DNA from: Lachnospiraceae bacterium
GTDB taxonomy: Bacteria; Bacillota; Clostridia; Lachnospirales; Lachnospiraceae
Direction: 5' to 3'
Assembly: GCA_017622875.1 (NCBI GenBank)
Contig: JAGAQG010000012.1
Span: forward strand, 1-64,000
DNA length: 64,000 nucleotides
Shown: positions 47,891-56,860 of the stretch, piece by piece
Layout of the letters: the number at the start of each line of letters is the position of its first letter
Numbering within the stretch: the first letter of the stretch is position 1
Notes under the pieces: model-generated
The model's database searches: none
Told to the model about the DNA's origin: nothing
Seen by the model: the letters and a program-made list of their open reading frames with translations, nothing else
Made by a program: the position numbers and the translations under genes

Positions 47891-50224
47891 ATGAATATAG
47901 AACAGATCTTGGAAAAAATGACCTTGGAAGAAAAAATTGCCCTTTGCAGCGGAGCGGATTTCTGGCACACGAAAGAAATGAAGCATCTTGATATTCCGTC
48001 AATGATGATGTGTGACGGGCCCCACGGACTTCGTAAACAGGAAGAAAGTGCCGACATGCTTGGAATCAATGAGCCCGTAGCGGCTACCAGTTTTCCGACA
48101 GCGGTTTTATCAGCCTGCAGCTGGGACAAAGAGCTTCTGAAAAAAGAAGGGGAAGCCATTGCCAGAGAAGCCATTGCAAACAATGTCAGCATGGTCCTTG
48201 GGCCGGGAGCCAATATTAAGAGAAATCCTCTTTGCGGGCGAAATTTTGAATATTTTTCCGAAGATCCGTATCTTTCAGGAAAGCTTGCAGCGGCCCATAT
48301 TTCAGGTGCGGAAAAAACGGGAACAGCAGCAAGCTTAAAACATTTTGCATTAAATAATCAGGAATATAAGAGATTCTCATCCGACAGTCTTGCAGATGAA
48401 AGAACAATGCGGGAGATTTATCTTGCAGGTTTTGAAACAGCAGTGAAAGATGGAAAGCCTTCTACCGTGATGAGTTCCTATAACAAGATCAATGGTGTAT
48501 TCAACTCAGACAATGAATGGCTTTTAACGAAGTTACTACGTGAGGACTGGGGATTTGACGGTCTTGTAGTTACCGACTGGGGCGGCATGAGCGACCGCAT
48601 TGAGGCGTTCAAAGCAGGATGTGATCTGATGATGCCGGGCGGTTCTGAATATATGGAAAAAGAGGCCGCAATGGCAGTTAGGAATGGAGCACTTTCTGAA
48701 GAAGATGTAACAAGAAGTGCCAGAAGAGTTCTGGAGCTTCTTGCGAAAACAAAACGTGAAACGTCGGAACCGGCAGATATGGAGAAACATTACGAGCTGG
48801 CAAGGCAGATTGCAGAAGAAAGCGCAGTTCTTTTGAAAAATGAAGATGAAATGCTGCCTTTAAAAGAGGAGTCAGAGGTCGTATTTGTAGGTCATATGGC
48901 AAAGGAAATCCGTTATCAGGGTACAGGAAGCAGTCATATCAATCCATGGAAACTGGTGAATGTAACGGATGCATGCCCGAATGTAAGATTTGTGGAAGGA
49001 TGTCTTTCGGATGGAAGTACCAATGAAGCACTCTTAAAAGAAGCTGAGGCTGCTGTAAAATCTGCGAAAAAGGTCGTTGTCTTTGCGGGACTGACAGAAA
49101 TCTATGAGTCAGAAGGCTTTGACAGAGAACATATGAAAATGCCAGAAGGTCACGTAAAAATGATCGAACATATGGCTAAGGTAAATCCTAATATAATCGT
49201 TGTACTTATGAGCGGCAGTGCAATTGAAGTGCCTTGGATTGACAGAGTGAAAGCAGTCCTGTATATGGGACTTCCGGGAGAGGCCGGTGGAGAAGCAGTT
49301 GCGAATTTATTGTTCGGAAAAGCAAATCCTTCAGGAAAACTGGCAGAGACATGGCCTCTTAGTTACGACGATTGTATTTGCAAGGATTACTATGGGGAAC
49401 CACACAAAGACGCACAGTATCGTGAAGGAATTTATGTCGGCTATCGCTATTATGAATCGGCAAATGTAAAGGTGTGTTTTCCTTTTGGATATGGGTTATC
49501 TTATACGGAGTTTGCTTACAGCGATTTGAAAGTGGAAGGCAATCGCGTATCCTGTACCGTAGAAAATACGGGAAATGTGGCGGGAAAGGAAATCGTCCAG
49601 TTTTATATTGAACCGGTAAACAGCCGCGTTCACAGACCTGTACGGGAACTGAAAGGATTTGAAAAGATAGAACTTGCTCCGGGAGAGAGTAAAAAAGTTG
49701 CATTTACATTAAATGACAGAAGCTTTGCAATCTGGGATGGCAGATGGAAAGTACCGGATGGATATTATAACGTCTGCATCGGAAGAAACAGCCATGAAAT
49801 GTGTCTTGCGGAAGAAATCTATATAAAAGGTGTGGAAATTTCAGATGCAGAGAATCTGCCAGAGTGGTATCGTTCGTTTGAAGGAATTCCATCTCAGAAG
49901 GACTTGGAAACACTTCTTGGCAGAAAAATCGTTGAAAATCCAATACGTAAGGGTGAATTTACGAAAGAAAATACCGTCATGGAGATGAAAGAACACTCCC
50001 TGATCATGAAAATTGTATATTTCTTTATGGAAACAGTCATGGCAAAAAAATATGGCGGCAAGGATTATTCAAATCCAACTTTTAAAATGATGATGATCAT
50101 GTCCATGGACTGTTCAGTCAGCGGAATGCAGGTCAATAGCGGTATCAAAGGCCATCTGTTACAGGGACTTGTGGAAATTGCGAATGGAAGATTTTTGAAA
50201 GGTATAAAATTAATGTTTAAATAG
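47891..50224 (+). CDS. GH3 beta-glucosidase-like enzyme (second of pair)
   Basis: This 777-residue paralogue of the preceding GH3 protein has the same domain order and Asp229 as nucleophile in VVTDWGGMSD. Identity is high through the catalytic and fibronectin domains; large differences lie near the active-site loops and the tail. A frame opens at 47825 within the hairpin, but AGGAGAACC before ATG 47891 sets the start. The C-terminal extension (ENTVMEMKEHSLIMKIVYFFME and GHLLQGLVEIANG) is shared. The pair arose by tandem duplication and may now have different linkage preferences (inference). Confidence 0.93.
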   Translation: MNIEQILEKMTLEEKIALCSGADFWHTKEMKHLDIPSMMMCDGPHGLRKQEESADMLGINEPVAATSFPTAVLSACSWDKELLKKEGEAIAREAIANNVSMVLGPGANIKRNPLCGRNFEYFSEDPYLSGKLAAAHISGAEKTGTAASLKHFALNNQEYKRFSSDSLADERTMREIYLAGFETAVKDGKPSTVMSSYNKINGVFNSDNEWLLTKLLREDWGFDGLVVTDWGGMSDRIEAFKAGCDLMMPGGSEYMEKEAAMAVRNGALSEEDVTRSARRVLELLAKTKRETSEPADMEKHYELARQIAEESAVLLKNEDEMLPLKEESEVVFVGHMAKEIRYQGTGSSHINPWKLVNVTDACPNVRFVEGCLSDGSTNEALLKEAEAAVKSAKKVVVFAGLTEIYESEGFDREHMKMPEGHVKMIEHMAKVNPNIIVVLMSGSAIEVPWIDRVKAVLYMGLPGEAGGEAVANLLFGKANPSGKLAETWPLSYDDCICKDYYGEPHKDAQYREGIYVGYRYYESANVKVCFPFGYGLSYTEFAYSDLKVEGNRVSCTVENTGNVAGKEIVQFYIEPVNSRVHRPVRELKGFEKIELAPGESKKVAFTLNDRSFAIWDGRWKVPDGYYNVCIGRNSHEMCLAEEIYIKGVEISDAENLPEWYRSFEGIPSQKDLETLLGRKIVENPIRKGEFTKENTVMEMKEHSLIMKIVYFFMETVMAKKYGGKDYSNPTFKMMMIMSMDCSVSGMQVNSGIKGHLLQGLVEIANGRFLKGIKLMFK

Positions 50225-50257
50225 TGCAAAATTTTTTGTAAAATTTAAATTAAAATA

Positions 50258-50286
50258 TTGCATAATATCTGAGAGGGAAATATAAT
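50258..50286 (+). promoter_or_regulatory. Promoter of the toxin-antitoxin pair
   Basis: TTGCAT (50258-50263) and TATAAT (50281-50286) with a 17-base spacer lie about 49 bases before the antitoxin ATG. AGGAGG near 50320 is the ribosome site. Confidence 0.65.
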
Positions 50287-50334
50287 ATTAATAGGTAGAA
50301 AGAAACAAAGCAGTATTTAGGAGGACCTTGTTGC

Positions 50335-50685
50335 ATGAGTATTGAATTTGCAGAATTTACGGAAAAACTTGTTTCTATTTCAGATTTTAGTCAGGGAAAA
50401 GCTGGAAAAATTTTTACAGATGTAGCTGAAAATAACAGAGAATACATTGTATTAAAAAATAATCAGCCAACAGCAGTTGTAATTTCGGTAGAAGAGTATA
50501 AAGACACACAACGCAAACTTGCCAGATTTGAAAAGTTCCTTGATATGATTGAAAACATGAGACTTTTAAAAATAGCAGAAAGTCGAGCCCCATATGGCGC
50601 AACATCTTTAGAAGAGTTAGTTGCGGAAGAAGGGCTTAGCATGGAGGAACTGGAAGAGCTTGCTAAAACTGTGGAGCTGGAATAA
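50335..50685 (+). CDS. Phd/YefM-family antitoxin
   Basis: This 116-residue protein has the Phd/YefM DNA-binding fold at residues 8 to 60 (LVSISDFSQGKAGKIFTDVAENNREYIVLKNNQPTAVVISVEEYKD pattern, shortened here) and a flexible acidic C-terminal tail, which in this family wraps the toxin. Its stop codon overlaps the toxin start by one base, the classic antitoxin-first arrangement. It should repress its own promoter together with the toxin. Confidence 0.85.
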   Translation: MSIEFAEFTEKLVSISDFSQGKAGKIFTDVAENNREYIVLKNNQPTAVVISVEEYKDTQRKLARFEKFLDMIENMRLLKIAESRAPYGATSLEELVAEEGLSMEELEELAKTVELE

Positions 50686-51044
50686 TGCAGTGGAAAATCA
50701 AGATTTTACAGGAAGCGAAAAAAGAATACTATAAGCTGGATGGTTCGGTTAGAAAGCAAGTATTAGCAGGAATTCTTAAAGTTTCCAAATCACCTTTACC
50801 AAGCCCTAATGGATATGGAAAACTGTTAGGGAATAAAAACGGAAATAACCTGACTGGATTCTTTAAGATAAAATACAGGGAAATTGGAATTAGAGTAGTC
50901 TATACATTAGTTCCTTCAGAACGAATTATGAATATTGTAGTTATATCAGAGCGGGATGAAAATTTTTGTTACGATGTAGCTGCAAAACTGTATAAAATAT
51001 ATGGTGAAAAAATATTTGAAAATTTCTTTGACGATTTTATGTAA
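50685..51044 (+). CDS. RelE/ParE-superfamily toxin
   Basis: This 119-residue basic protein has the RelE/ParE fold elements: an N-terminal beta strand (KIKILQEAKKEYYKLDGSVRKQVLAGI), a positive GKLLGNKNGNNLTGFFKIKYREIGIRVVY core, and the final VVISERDENFCYDVAAKLY. RelE toxins cut mRNA on the ribosome; ParE toxins block gyrase, and sequence alone does not decide. Translation is coupled to the antitoxin. The pair sits between the GH3 operon and a membrane acyltransferase-like gene with no other mobile genes. Confidence 0.82.
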   Translation: MQWKIKILQEAKKEYYKLDGSVRKQVLAGILKVSKSPLPSPNGYGKLLGNKNGNNLTGFFKIKYREIGIRVVYTLVPSERIMNIVVISERDENFCYDVAAKLYKIYGEKIFENFFDDFM

Positions 51045-51077
51045 TATGCCAGAAAATGAGGAGAATTTAAAGGAGAG

Positions 51078-51818
51078 ATGAAGCAGCGTTTTTACTGGAT
51101 TGACAACATCAGAGCGATTGCTATGATCAGCATGATCATCTACCATGCGGTTTGGGACTTGGTCTGGCTTTATGGCATGGACTGGAGCTGGTACAGAAGT
51201 AATCTGGCCTTTCTATGGCAGCAAAGTATCTGCTGGACCTTTATTCTTTTGTCAGGATTTTGCTGGAGTTTCAGCAAAAATCCATTAAAACAGGGGCTGA
51301 TTGTTTCCGGCGGTGGTCTGCTGGTTACGCTCGTGACAATGATCTTTTCTTATGACAGCAGAGTTATTTTCGGTGTCCTGAACCTGATCGGTGCTTCTGC
51401 ATTACTGATGATTCCATTAAGAAAATATTTTGAAAAAATTTCCGCAGGAGCGGGGGCAGTTCTGATGTTTTTACTGTTTGCATTTACCTACGGAATCAAT
51501 GACAGGGAGTTAGGCTTTTTCGGATTAAAATTACTGGAGCTTCCATGGGCTTTTTATAAAAATATGGTTACTACATTTTTAGGTTTCCCATTTCCATTAT
51601 TTTATTCTTCGGATTATTTCTCCATTTTCCCATGGACATTTCTTTATTTTACGGGATATTTCCTGTACAGGCTGTGGAAAGAAGAAAAAATACCTGGGGC
51701 GAAATGCTTCAATAGAAAACTGCCTGTTTTAACAGCACTTGGCAAGAAATCACTGCTTATTTATATGCTTCATCAGCCGATCATTTATGGAATATTAGAA
51801 CTTATTTTTGGTAGTTGA
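51078..51818 (+). CDS. Membrane protein, HGSNAT/DUF1624 acyltransferase-like
   Basis: This 246-residue membrane protein has about seven hydrophobic segments and resembles the heparan-alpha-glucosaminide acetyltransferase catalytic domain family (DUF1624). WIDNIRAIAMISMIIYHAVWDLVWLYGM carries the conserved Asp/Arg/His pattern at residues 8 to 35, and the end has LGKKSLLIYMLHQPIIYG. Bacterial relatives probably acylate envelope glycans, but the substrate is unknown. GGAGAG precedes the ATG. The Feo promoter overlaps its stop codon. Confidence 0.8.
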   Translation: MKQRFYWIDNIRAIAMISMIIYHAVWDLVWLYGMDWSWYRSNLAFLWQQSICWTFILLSGFCWSFSKNPLKQGLIVSGGGLLVTLVTMIFSYDSRVIFGVLNLIGASALLMIPLRKYFEKISAGAGAVLMFLLFAFTYGINDRELGFFGLKLLELPWAFYKNMVTTFLGFPFPLFYSSDYFSIFPWTFLYFTGYFLYRLWKEEKIPGAKCFNRKLPVLTALGKKSLLIYMLHQPIIYGILELIFGS

Positions 51819-51843
51819 AACAAACTAAAGATAGGTGTATATT
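51815..51843 (+). promoter_or_regulatory. Promoter of feoAB
   Basis: TTGAAA (51815-51820) and TATATT (51838-51843) with a 17-base spacer. The leader to the ATG is about 75 bases. No Fur box was recognised. Confidence 0.55.
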
Positions 51844-51923
51844 GGTGATGAAAGAAATGACTAAGCAAAGTTTGCCCGTTCTATTAGGCGAATGATGCAG
51901 ATAGATAAGGAAGTGTACGAACG

Positions 51924-54281
51924 ATGACATTAAAAGATTTGAAAATCGGAAAAAGTGCGGTAGTTACATCTGTAGGCGGCGAGGGCCAGTTACGTCAGCA
52001 CTTTTTAGATATGGGTGTGATTCCGGGAGCAGAAGTTACACTGGTAAAATATGCCCCAATGGGAGACCCGATGGAGCTTCGTATTCATGGATACGAACTG
52101 ACTCTGCGACTTGCAGATGCGGAAAAAATTGGAATTGAGCCAATTGAAGCCCCAAAGGATGCTTCATTGACATCCGCGAGAAATTCAGCGTCAAAACGTG
52201 AGCATCCGGGTCTTGGAGAAGGCGGCCGATTCCATGAAAAAGCAACAGAAAATCCGCTGCCAAAGGATACAAAACTGACCTTTGCATTAGCAGGAAATCA
52301 GAACTGTGGAAAAACCACACTTTTTAATCAGCTGACAGGAGCAAATCAGCATGTAGGTAACTTCCCTGGTGTAACTGTAGACCAGAAAAGCGGTCCGATC
52401 AAAGGACATTCAAATACATTGGTAACAGACCTTCCGGGAATCTATTCCATGTCGCCATACAGCAGTGAAGAAATTGTTACAAGACAGTTTATTATTAATG
52501 AAAAACCGACCGGCATCATTAATATCGTAGATGCGACAAATATTGAGAGAAATCTGTATCTGACCATGCAGTTAATGGAACTGAATGTGCCGATGGTACT
52601 GGCTTTAAATATGATGGATGAGGTGCGCGGTAATGGCGGCGCAGTTTATATCAATGAAATGGAAGAACTGTTAGGAATTCCGGTCATCCCTATTTCAGCA
52701 GCGAAAAACGAAGGTGTTGATGAACTTGTAAAACATGCAATTCATGTAGCAGCTTATCAGGAACGTCCATTGAGAACTGATTTTTGCGATAAGGATGAAG
52801 AGGGCGGTGCAGTACATAGATGCTTACATGGAATCATTCATCTTATTGAAGACCACGCGAATGCAGCAGGAATTCCAGTCAGATTCGCGGCAACAAAATT
52901 AATCGAAGGTGACTCGAGAATTCAGACTGCATTGAATCTTTCCCAGAATGAAGAGGAAATGCTTGAACATATTATCTGTCAGATGGAAGAAGAACGAGGA
53001 CTTGATCGTGCAGCGGCCATTGCAGATATGAGATTCTCGTTTATTCAGAAATTAGTAGATAAAACAGTTGCAAAACCACAGGAAAGCAAAGAACATGCCA
53101 GAAGCCGGAGGATGGACAAAGTCCTGACTGGAAAATATACAGCCATTCCGATGTTTATTTTGATCATGGCATCAGTCTTTTATCTGACTTTTAATGTAAT
53201 TGGTGCATGGCTCCAGGGCATTGTAGAGATGGGCGTGGAAGCACTGACAGTGCTGGTGGGGAACTGGCTGGTATCTGCTGGTGTCAGCCAAACATTACAG
53301 TCGCTAATTATGGATGGTATTTTTGCCGGTGTAGGAAGTGTCCTGAGTTTCCTCCCAATCATTGTTGTACTGTTTTTCTTCTTGTCTTTACTGGAAGATA
53401 CAGGATATATGGCACGAGTAGCCTTTGTAATGGATAAACTGCTTCGTAAAATTGGACTTTCCGGCCGAAGTATTGTACCAATGCTCATTGGTTTTGGGTG
53501 TACCGTTCCAGGTGTTATGGCAAGCCGTACCTTGCCTTCTGAACGCGACCGTAAGATGACAATTATGCTGACCCCATTTATGAGCTGTTCAGCGAAGCTT
53601 CCGATTTATGGATTTTTTACACAGGCATTTTTCCCGGAACACAGTGGAATCATCATGGTAGGATTATATTTCCTTGGAATTGCTGTAGGTATTGTGACTG
53701 CATTGATCTTTAAGAGTACAATGTTTAAAGGAGAGGCAGTTCCATTTGTCATGGAACTTCCGAACTACCGTATGCCAGGTGCGAAAAATGTTGCGCAGCT
53801 TCTGTGGGAGAAAGCAAAGGATTTCTTACAGAGAGCATTTACAGTAATCTTTGTAGCCACAATTGTAATCTGGTTCTTGCAGAACTTTAGCCTGCATTTT
53901 AGTATGGTACAAAATACAGAAGACAGTATTTTAGCAGCAGTTTCCGGTGTTATTGCACCAATTTTCATGCCGCTTGGATTTGGAGACTGGAGAATCTGTA
54001 CAGCGCTTGTGACAGGTTTCCTTGCAAAGGAAAGTGTTGTTTCCACACTGACTGTTCTTTTTGGAACAACAGCAGCTCTTCAGGCAGCAATCAGTCCATC
54101 GACAGCAGCAGCTCTTTTGGTATTCTGCCTGTTATATACTCCTTGCGCAGCAGCGATTGCTTCTGTAAAACAGGAGCTTGGTGGAAAATGGGCAGTTGGA
54201 GTAGTCTTTGAGCAATGTGCCATTGCATGGGTTTGTGCCGCAATCGTAAAAATTATTGCATTATTTTTAGGAATTTCATAG
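51924..54281 (+). CDS. feoB: FeoA-FeoB fusion ferrous iron transporter
   Basis: This 785-residue protein imports Fe2+. Residues 1 to about 75 are a FeoA (SH3-like) domain (LKIGKSAVVTSVGGEGQLRQHFLDMGVIPGAEV), joined by a linker to FeoB. The FeoB GTPase has G1 AGNQNCGKTT (123-132), G3 DLPGIYSM and G4 NMMD; the membrane part has the Gate and core motifs including the Cys-containing GFGCTVPGVMASRTL. FeoA is usually a separate protein, although fusions are known in several Firmicutes. AAGGAAGTG lies before the ATG. It appears monocistronic. Confidence 0.95.
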   Translation: MTLKDLKIGKSAVVTSVGGEGQLRQHFLDMGVIPGAEVTLVKYAPMGDPMELRIHGYELTLRLADAEKIGIEPIEAPKDASLTSARNSASKREHPGLGEGGRFHEKATENPLPKDTKLTFALAGNQNCGKTTLFNQLTGANQHVGNFPGVTVDQKSGPIKGHSNTLVTDLPGIYSMSPYSSEEIVTRQFIINEKPTGIINIVDATNIERNLYLTMQLMELNVPMVLALNMMDEVRGNGGAVYINEMEELLGIPVIPISAAKNEGVDELVKHAIHVAAYQERPLRTDFCDKDEEGGAVHRCLHGIIHLIEDHANAAGIPVRFAATKLIEGDSRIQTALNLSQNEEEMLEHIICQMEEERGLDRAAAIADMRFSFIQKLVDKTVAKPQESKEHARSRRMDKVLTGKYTAIPMFILIMASVFYLTFNVIGAWLQGIVEMGVEALTVLVGNWLVSAGVSQTLQSLIMDGIFAGVGSVLSFLPIIVVLFFFLSLLEDTGYMARVAFVMDKLLRKIGLSGRSIVPMLIGFGCTVPGVMASRTLPSERDRKMTIMLTPFMSCSAKLPIYGFFTQAFFPEHSGIIMVGLYFLGIAVGIVTALIFKSTMFKGEAVPFVMELPNYRMPGAKNVAQLLWEKAKDFLQRAFTVIFVATIVIWFLQNFSLHFSMVQNTEDSILAAVSGVIAPIFMPLGFGDWRICTALVTGFLAKESVVSTLTVLFGTTAALQAAISPSTAAALLVFCLLYTPCAAAIASVKQELGGKWAVGVVFEQCAIAWVCAAIVKIIALFLGIS

Positions 54282-54288
54282 CCAGATT

Positions 54289-54330
54289 TTGACAATAGTC
54301 CTATAGTTTGTTATAATCTATAGGACTATT
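54289..54330 (+). promoter_or_regulatory. Promoter with perfect 13-bp inverted-repeat operator
   Basis: TTGACA (54289-54294) and TATAAT (54312-54317) are consensus boxes 17 bases apart. AATAGTCCTATAG (54294-54306) and CTATAGGACTATT (54318-54330) are exact inverted copies that flank the -10 box. Placed like this they would block RNA polymerase, so a repressor site for the kinase/transketolase operon is likely. A hairpin in the untranslated RNA is possible but has no T tail. Confidence 0.78.
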
Positions 54331-54368
54331 GCTATGTTGGGTCGACAGTGATTGATTAGGGGGTAATC

Positions 54369-55973
54369 ATGATGGATAAAATGACGGCAAAGAATCTTAT
54401 TTTAGAAGGAAAGACAGTCCTCGGCATTGAACTTGGTTCTACAAGAATCAAAGGGGTATTGTTAGATAATAATCATGAAATGCTTGCACAGGGCGGGTTT
54501 TCCTGGGAAAATCGTTTAGAAAATGGTATTTGGACATATCATATGGATGAAGTCTGGAGTGGGCTTCAGGCTTGCTTTGCAGATTTAAAAGCAAATGTGA
54601 AAAAAGAATATGATGTTGAATTAACGAATATCGGTGCCATCGGTATCAGTGCAATGATGCACGGATATCTGGTGTTTAATGAAAATAATGAGCTGTTGGC
54701 TCCGTTTAGGACATGGAGAAATACCATGACTGACGAAGCGGTGAAAATTCTTGTGAAAGAATTTGACTATCAGATTCCACAGAGATGGAGCATTGCCCAC
54801 CTTTACCAGTCAATTTTAGATGACCATGATTATATCAAAGACATTCGCTATATGAGTACTCTGGCTGGCTATGTACACTGGATGCTTACGGGAGAAAAGG
54901 TTCTGGGTGCAGATGATGCTTCTGGTATGTTCCCAATCGATATTGATACAAAAGATTTTGATGCAGGAATGCTTGAAAAATTCGATGCTCTTGTGGCAGA
55001 CAAAGGATACCCTTGGAAATTAAAAGAAATTTTACCAAAAGTATTATTAGCTGGGGAGTCCGCAGGTACTTTAACAGAAAAAGGTGCAAAACTTCTTGAC
55101 CCGACAGGCGGATTGAAGTCAGGAATTCCACTTTGCCCGCCAGAAGGTGACGGTGGCACAGGTATGGTTGCAACAAACAGTGTCAAGGTACGTACAGGTA
55201 ATGTCTCTGCAGGTACATCCGTATTTTCTATGATTGTACTTGAAAAGAAGCTTTCAAAAGTATATCCTGAGATTGACCTTGTAACGACACCGGATGGAAG
55301 TCTGGTAGCAATGGTACATTGTAATAACTGTACCTCAGATTTGAATGCATGGGTTGCAGTTTTCAAAGAATTCTGCGATACTTTCGGTGTGGAAATGGAT
55401 ATGGATACTCTTTATGGAGGTCTGTACCGTAAAGCTTTAGAAGGAGATAAGGACTGCGGCGGACTGCTCGCATATAATTATTTCTCTGGAGAGCATATCA
55501 CCCATTTCTCAGAAGGACGTCCATTGTTCGTACGTGAACAGAACTGTAAATTTACTCTGGCGAACTTCATGAGGACTCATTTATGCACTTCTCTTGGTGC
55601 CATTAAAGTCGGAAATGACCTTCTGGTAGAAAATGAGGGCGTAAAAGTAGACTGTATCTATGGCCATGGCGGATTGTTCAAAACAGAAGGTGTAGGTCAG
55701 AGAATCATGGCAGCAGCTTTAAATACATCTGTTTCTGTCATGAAGAGTGCAGGCGAAGGCGGTGCATGGGGAATCGCAGTACTTGCAGCTTACATGCAGT
55801 GGAAAGAGGAAAATGAATCGCTGAGCGATTATTTAGAAAATAAGGTTTTTGCAGATGCGGAAAGTACAACACTTGCTCCAGATCCTGAAGACGTAGCAGG
55901 ATTCCAGGTGTTTATCGAAAGATACAAAGCAGGTCTTGCAATCGAAAGAGCAGCTGTAGAAAGCTTAAAATAA
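54369..55973 (+). CDS. FGGY-family carbohydrate kinase
   Basis: This 534-residue kinase phosphorylates a pentulose-like sugar with ATP. It shows the FGGY layout with an N-terminal ATPase fold ([21 protein letters not shown]), a central sugar region ([12 protein letters not shown]), and a C-terminal nucleotide domain ending [14 protein letters not shown]. Relatives are annotated as xylulokinase or ribulokinase. Followed closely by a split transketolase, it fits entry of pentulose 5-phosphate into the pentose phosphate pathway (inference). AGGGGGT before ATG 54369 is the ribosome site. The operator upstream suggests sugar-controlled repression. Confidence 0.9.
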   Translation: MMDKMTAKNLILEGKTVLGIELGSTRIKGVLLDNNHEMLAQGGFSWENRLENGIWTYHMDEVWSGLQACFADLKANVKKEYDVELTNIGAIGISAMMHGYLVFNENNELLAPFRTWRNTMTDEAVKILVKEFDYQIPQRWSIAHLYQSILDDHDYIKDIRYMSTLAGYVHWMLTGEKVLGADDASGMFPIDIDTKDFDAGMLEKFDALVADKGYPWKLKEILPKVLLAGESAGTLTEKGAKLLDPTGGLKSGIPLCPPEGDGGTGMVATNSVKVRTGNVSAGTSVFSMIVLEKKLSKVYPEIDLVTTPDGSLVAMVHCNNCTSDLNAWVAVFKEFCDTFGVEMDMDTLYGGLYRKALEGDKDCGGLLAYNYFSGEHITHFSEGRPLFVREQNCKFTLANFMRTHLCTSLGAIKVGNDLLVENEGVKVDCIYGHGGLFKTEGVGQRIMAAALNTSVSVMKSAGEGGAWGIAVLAAYMQWKEENESLSDYLENKVFADAESTTLAPDPEDVAGFQVFIERYKAGLAIERAAVESLK

Positions 55974-56032
55974 ATTTAACGTAATTAAGTCCCAGTTACA
56001 TCAAGGGCTTATAATATAGGAAGGAAAAACTT

Positions 56033-56860
56033 ATGGAGATTTTAGAATTACAGAAAATCGCAAATGAAGTCCGCAAAGGTATTGTGACTTCCGTACATTC
56101 TGCAAAAGCTGGCCATCCAGGTGGATCTTTATCAGCAGCAGATATTTTGACTTACCTTTATTTTGAAGAAATGAATGTGAACCCACAGGATGACAAAAAT
56201 CCTGACAGAGACAGATTTGTTCTGTCGAAGGGTCATGCAGCGCCTGCATTATACAGCGTACTGGCTCATAGAGGATATTTTCCAGTAGAAGATCTTGTGA
56301 CGCTTCGTCATATTGGTTCCTATCTTCAGGGACATCCGGATATGAAGAACATTCCGGGGGTTGATATGTCCACAGGTTCTTTAGGACAGGGCGTTTCAGC
56401 AGCAGTTGGTATGGCAATTGCAGGAAAGCTTGATAACAAAGACTATACTGTATACGCCTTATTGGGTGATGGTGAAATTCAGGAAGGTCAGGTTTGGGAA
56501 GCTGCTATGCTGGCAGGTCACAGAAAGCTTGATAACCTTGTAGTAATCGTTGACAATAACGGATTACAGATTGATGGTAATATCGCTGACGTAAACAGCC
56601 CATATCCAATTGACAAGAAATTTGAAGCATTCAATTTCGAAGTGATCAATCTGGAAGATGGTAATGATATGGCGCAGATTGCAGAAGCAATCAAAAAAGC
56701 GAAAGCAGTTGTTGGAAAACCAGCCGCAATCATTGCAAAAACTGTGAAAGGAAAGGGAGTTTCCTTCATGGAAAATCAGGCTGGATGGCATGGAGTTGCT
56801 CCTAATGATGAACAGTATGCAGCAGCAATGGCAGAATTAGAGAACGGAGGCATCGCATAA
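56033..56860 (+). CDS. Transketolase, N-terminal subunit
   Basis: This 275-residue protein is the thiamine diphosphate-binding half of transketolase, with the GDGEIQEGQVWEAAMLAGHRKLDNLVVIVDNN motif around residues 145 to 176 and HPGGSLSAADIL near 28 to 39. It pairs with the C-terminal half encoded next to move two-carbon units in the pentose phosphate pathway. The start lies 59 bases after the kinase gene with AGGAAGG before the ATG. Its last base is the first base of the next gene. Confidence 0.94.
   Translation: MEILELQKIANEVRKGIVTSVHSAKAGHPGGSLSAADILTYLYFEEMNVNPQDDKNPDRDRFVLSKGHAAPALYSVLAHRGYFPVEDLVTLRHIGSYLQGHPDMKNIPGVDMSTGSLGQGVSAAVGMAIAGKLDNKDYTVYALLGDGEIQEGQVWEAAMLAGHRKLDNLVVIVDNNGLQIDGNIADVNSPYPIDKKFEAFNFEVINLEDGNDMAQIAEAIKKAKAVVGKPAAIIAKTVKGKGVSFMENQAGWHGVAPNDEQYAAAMAELENGGIA

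Noticed and set aside
51848..51895. 16-codon frame (MKEMTKQSLPVLLGE) before feoAB as a leader peptide
   Set aside because: Its start is at or before the predicted transcription start, no attenuator hairpin follows, and chance frames of this length are common.
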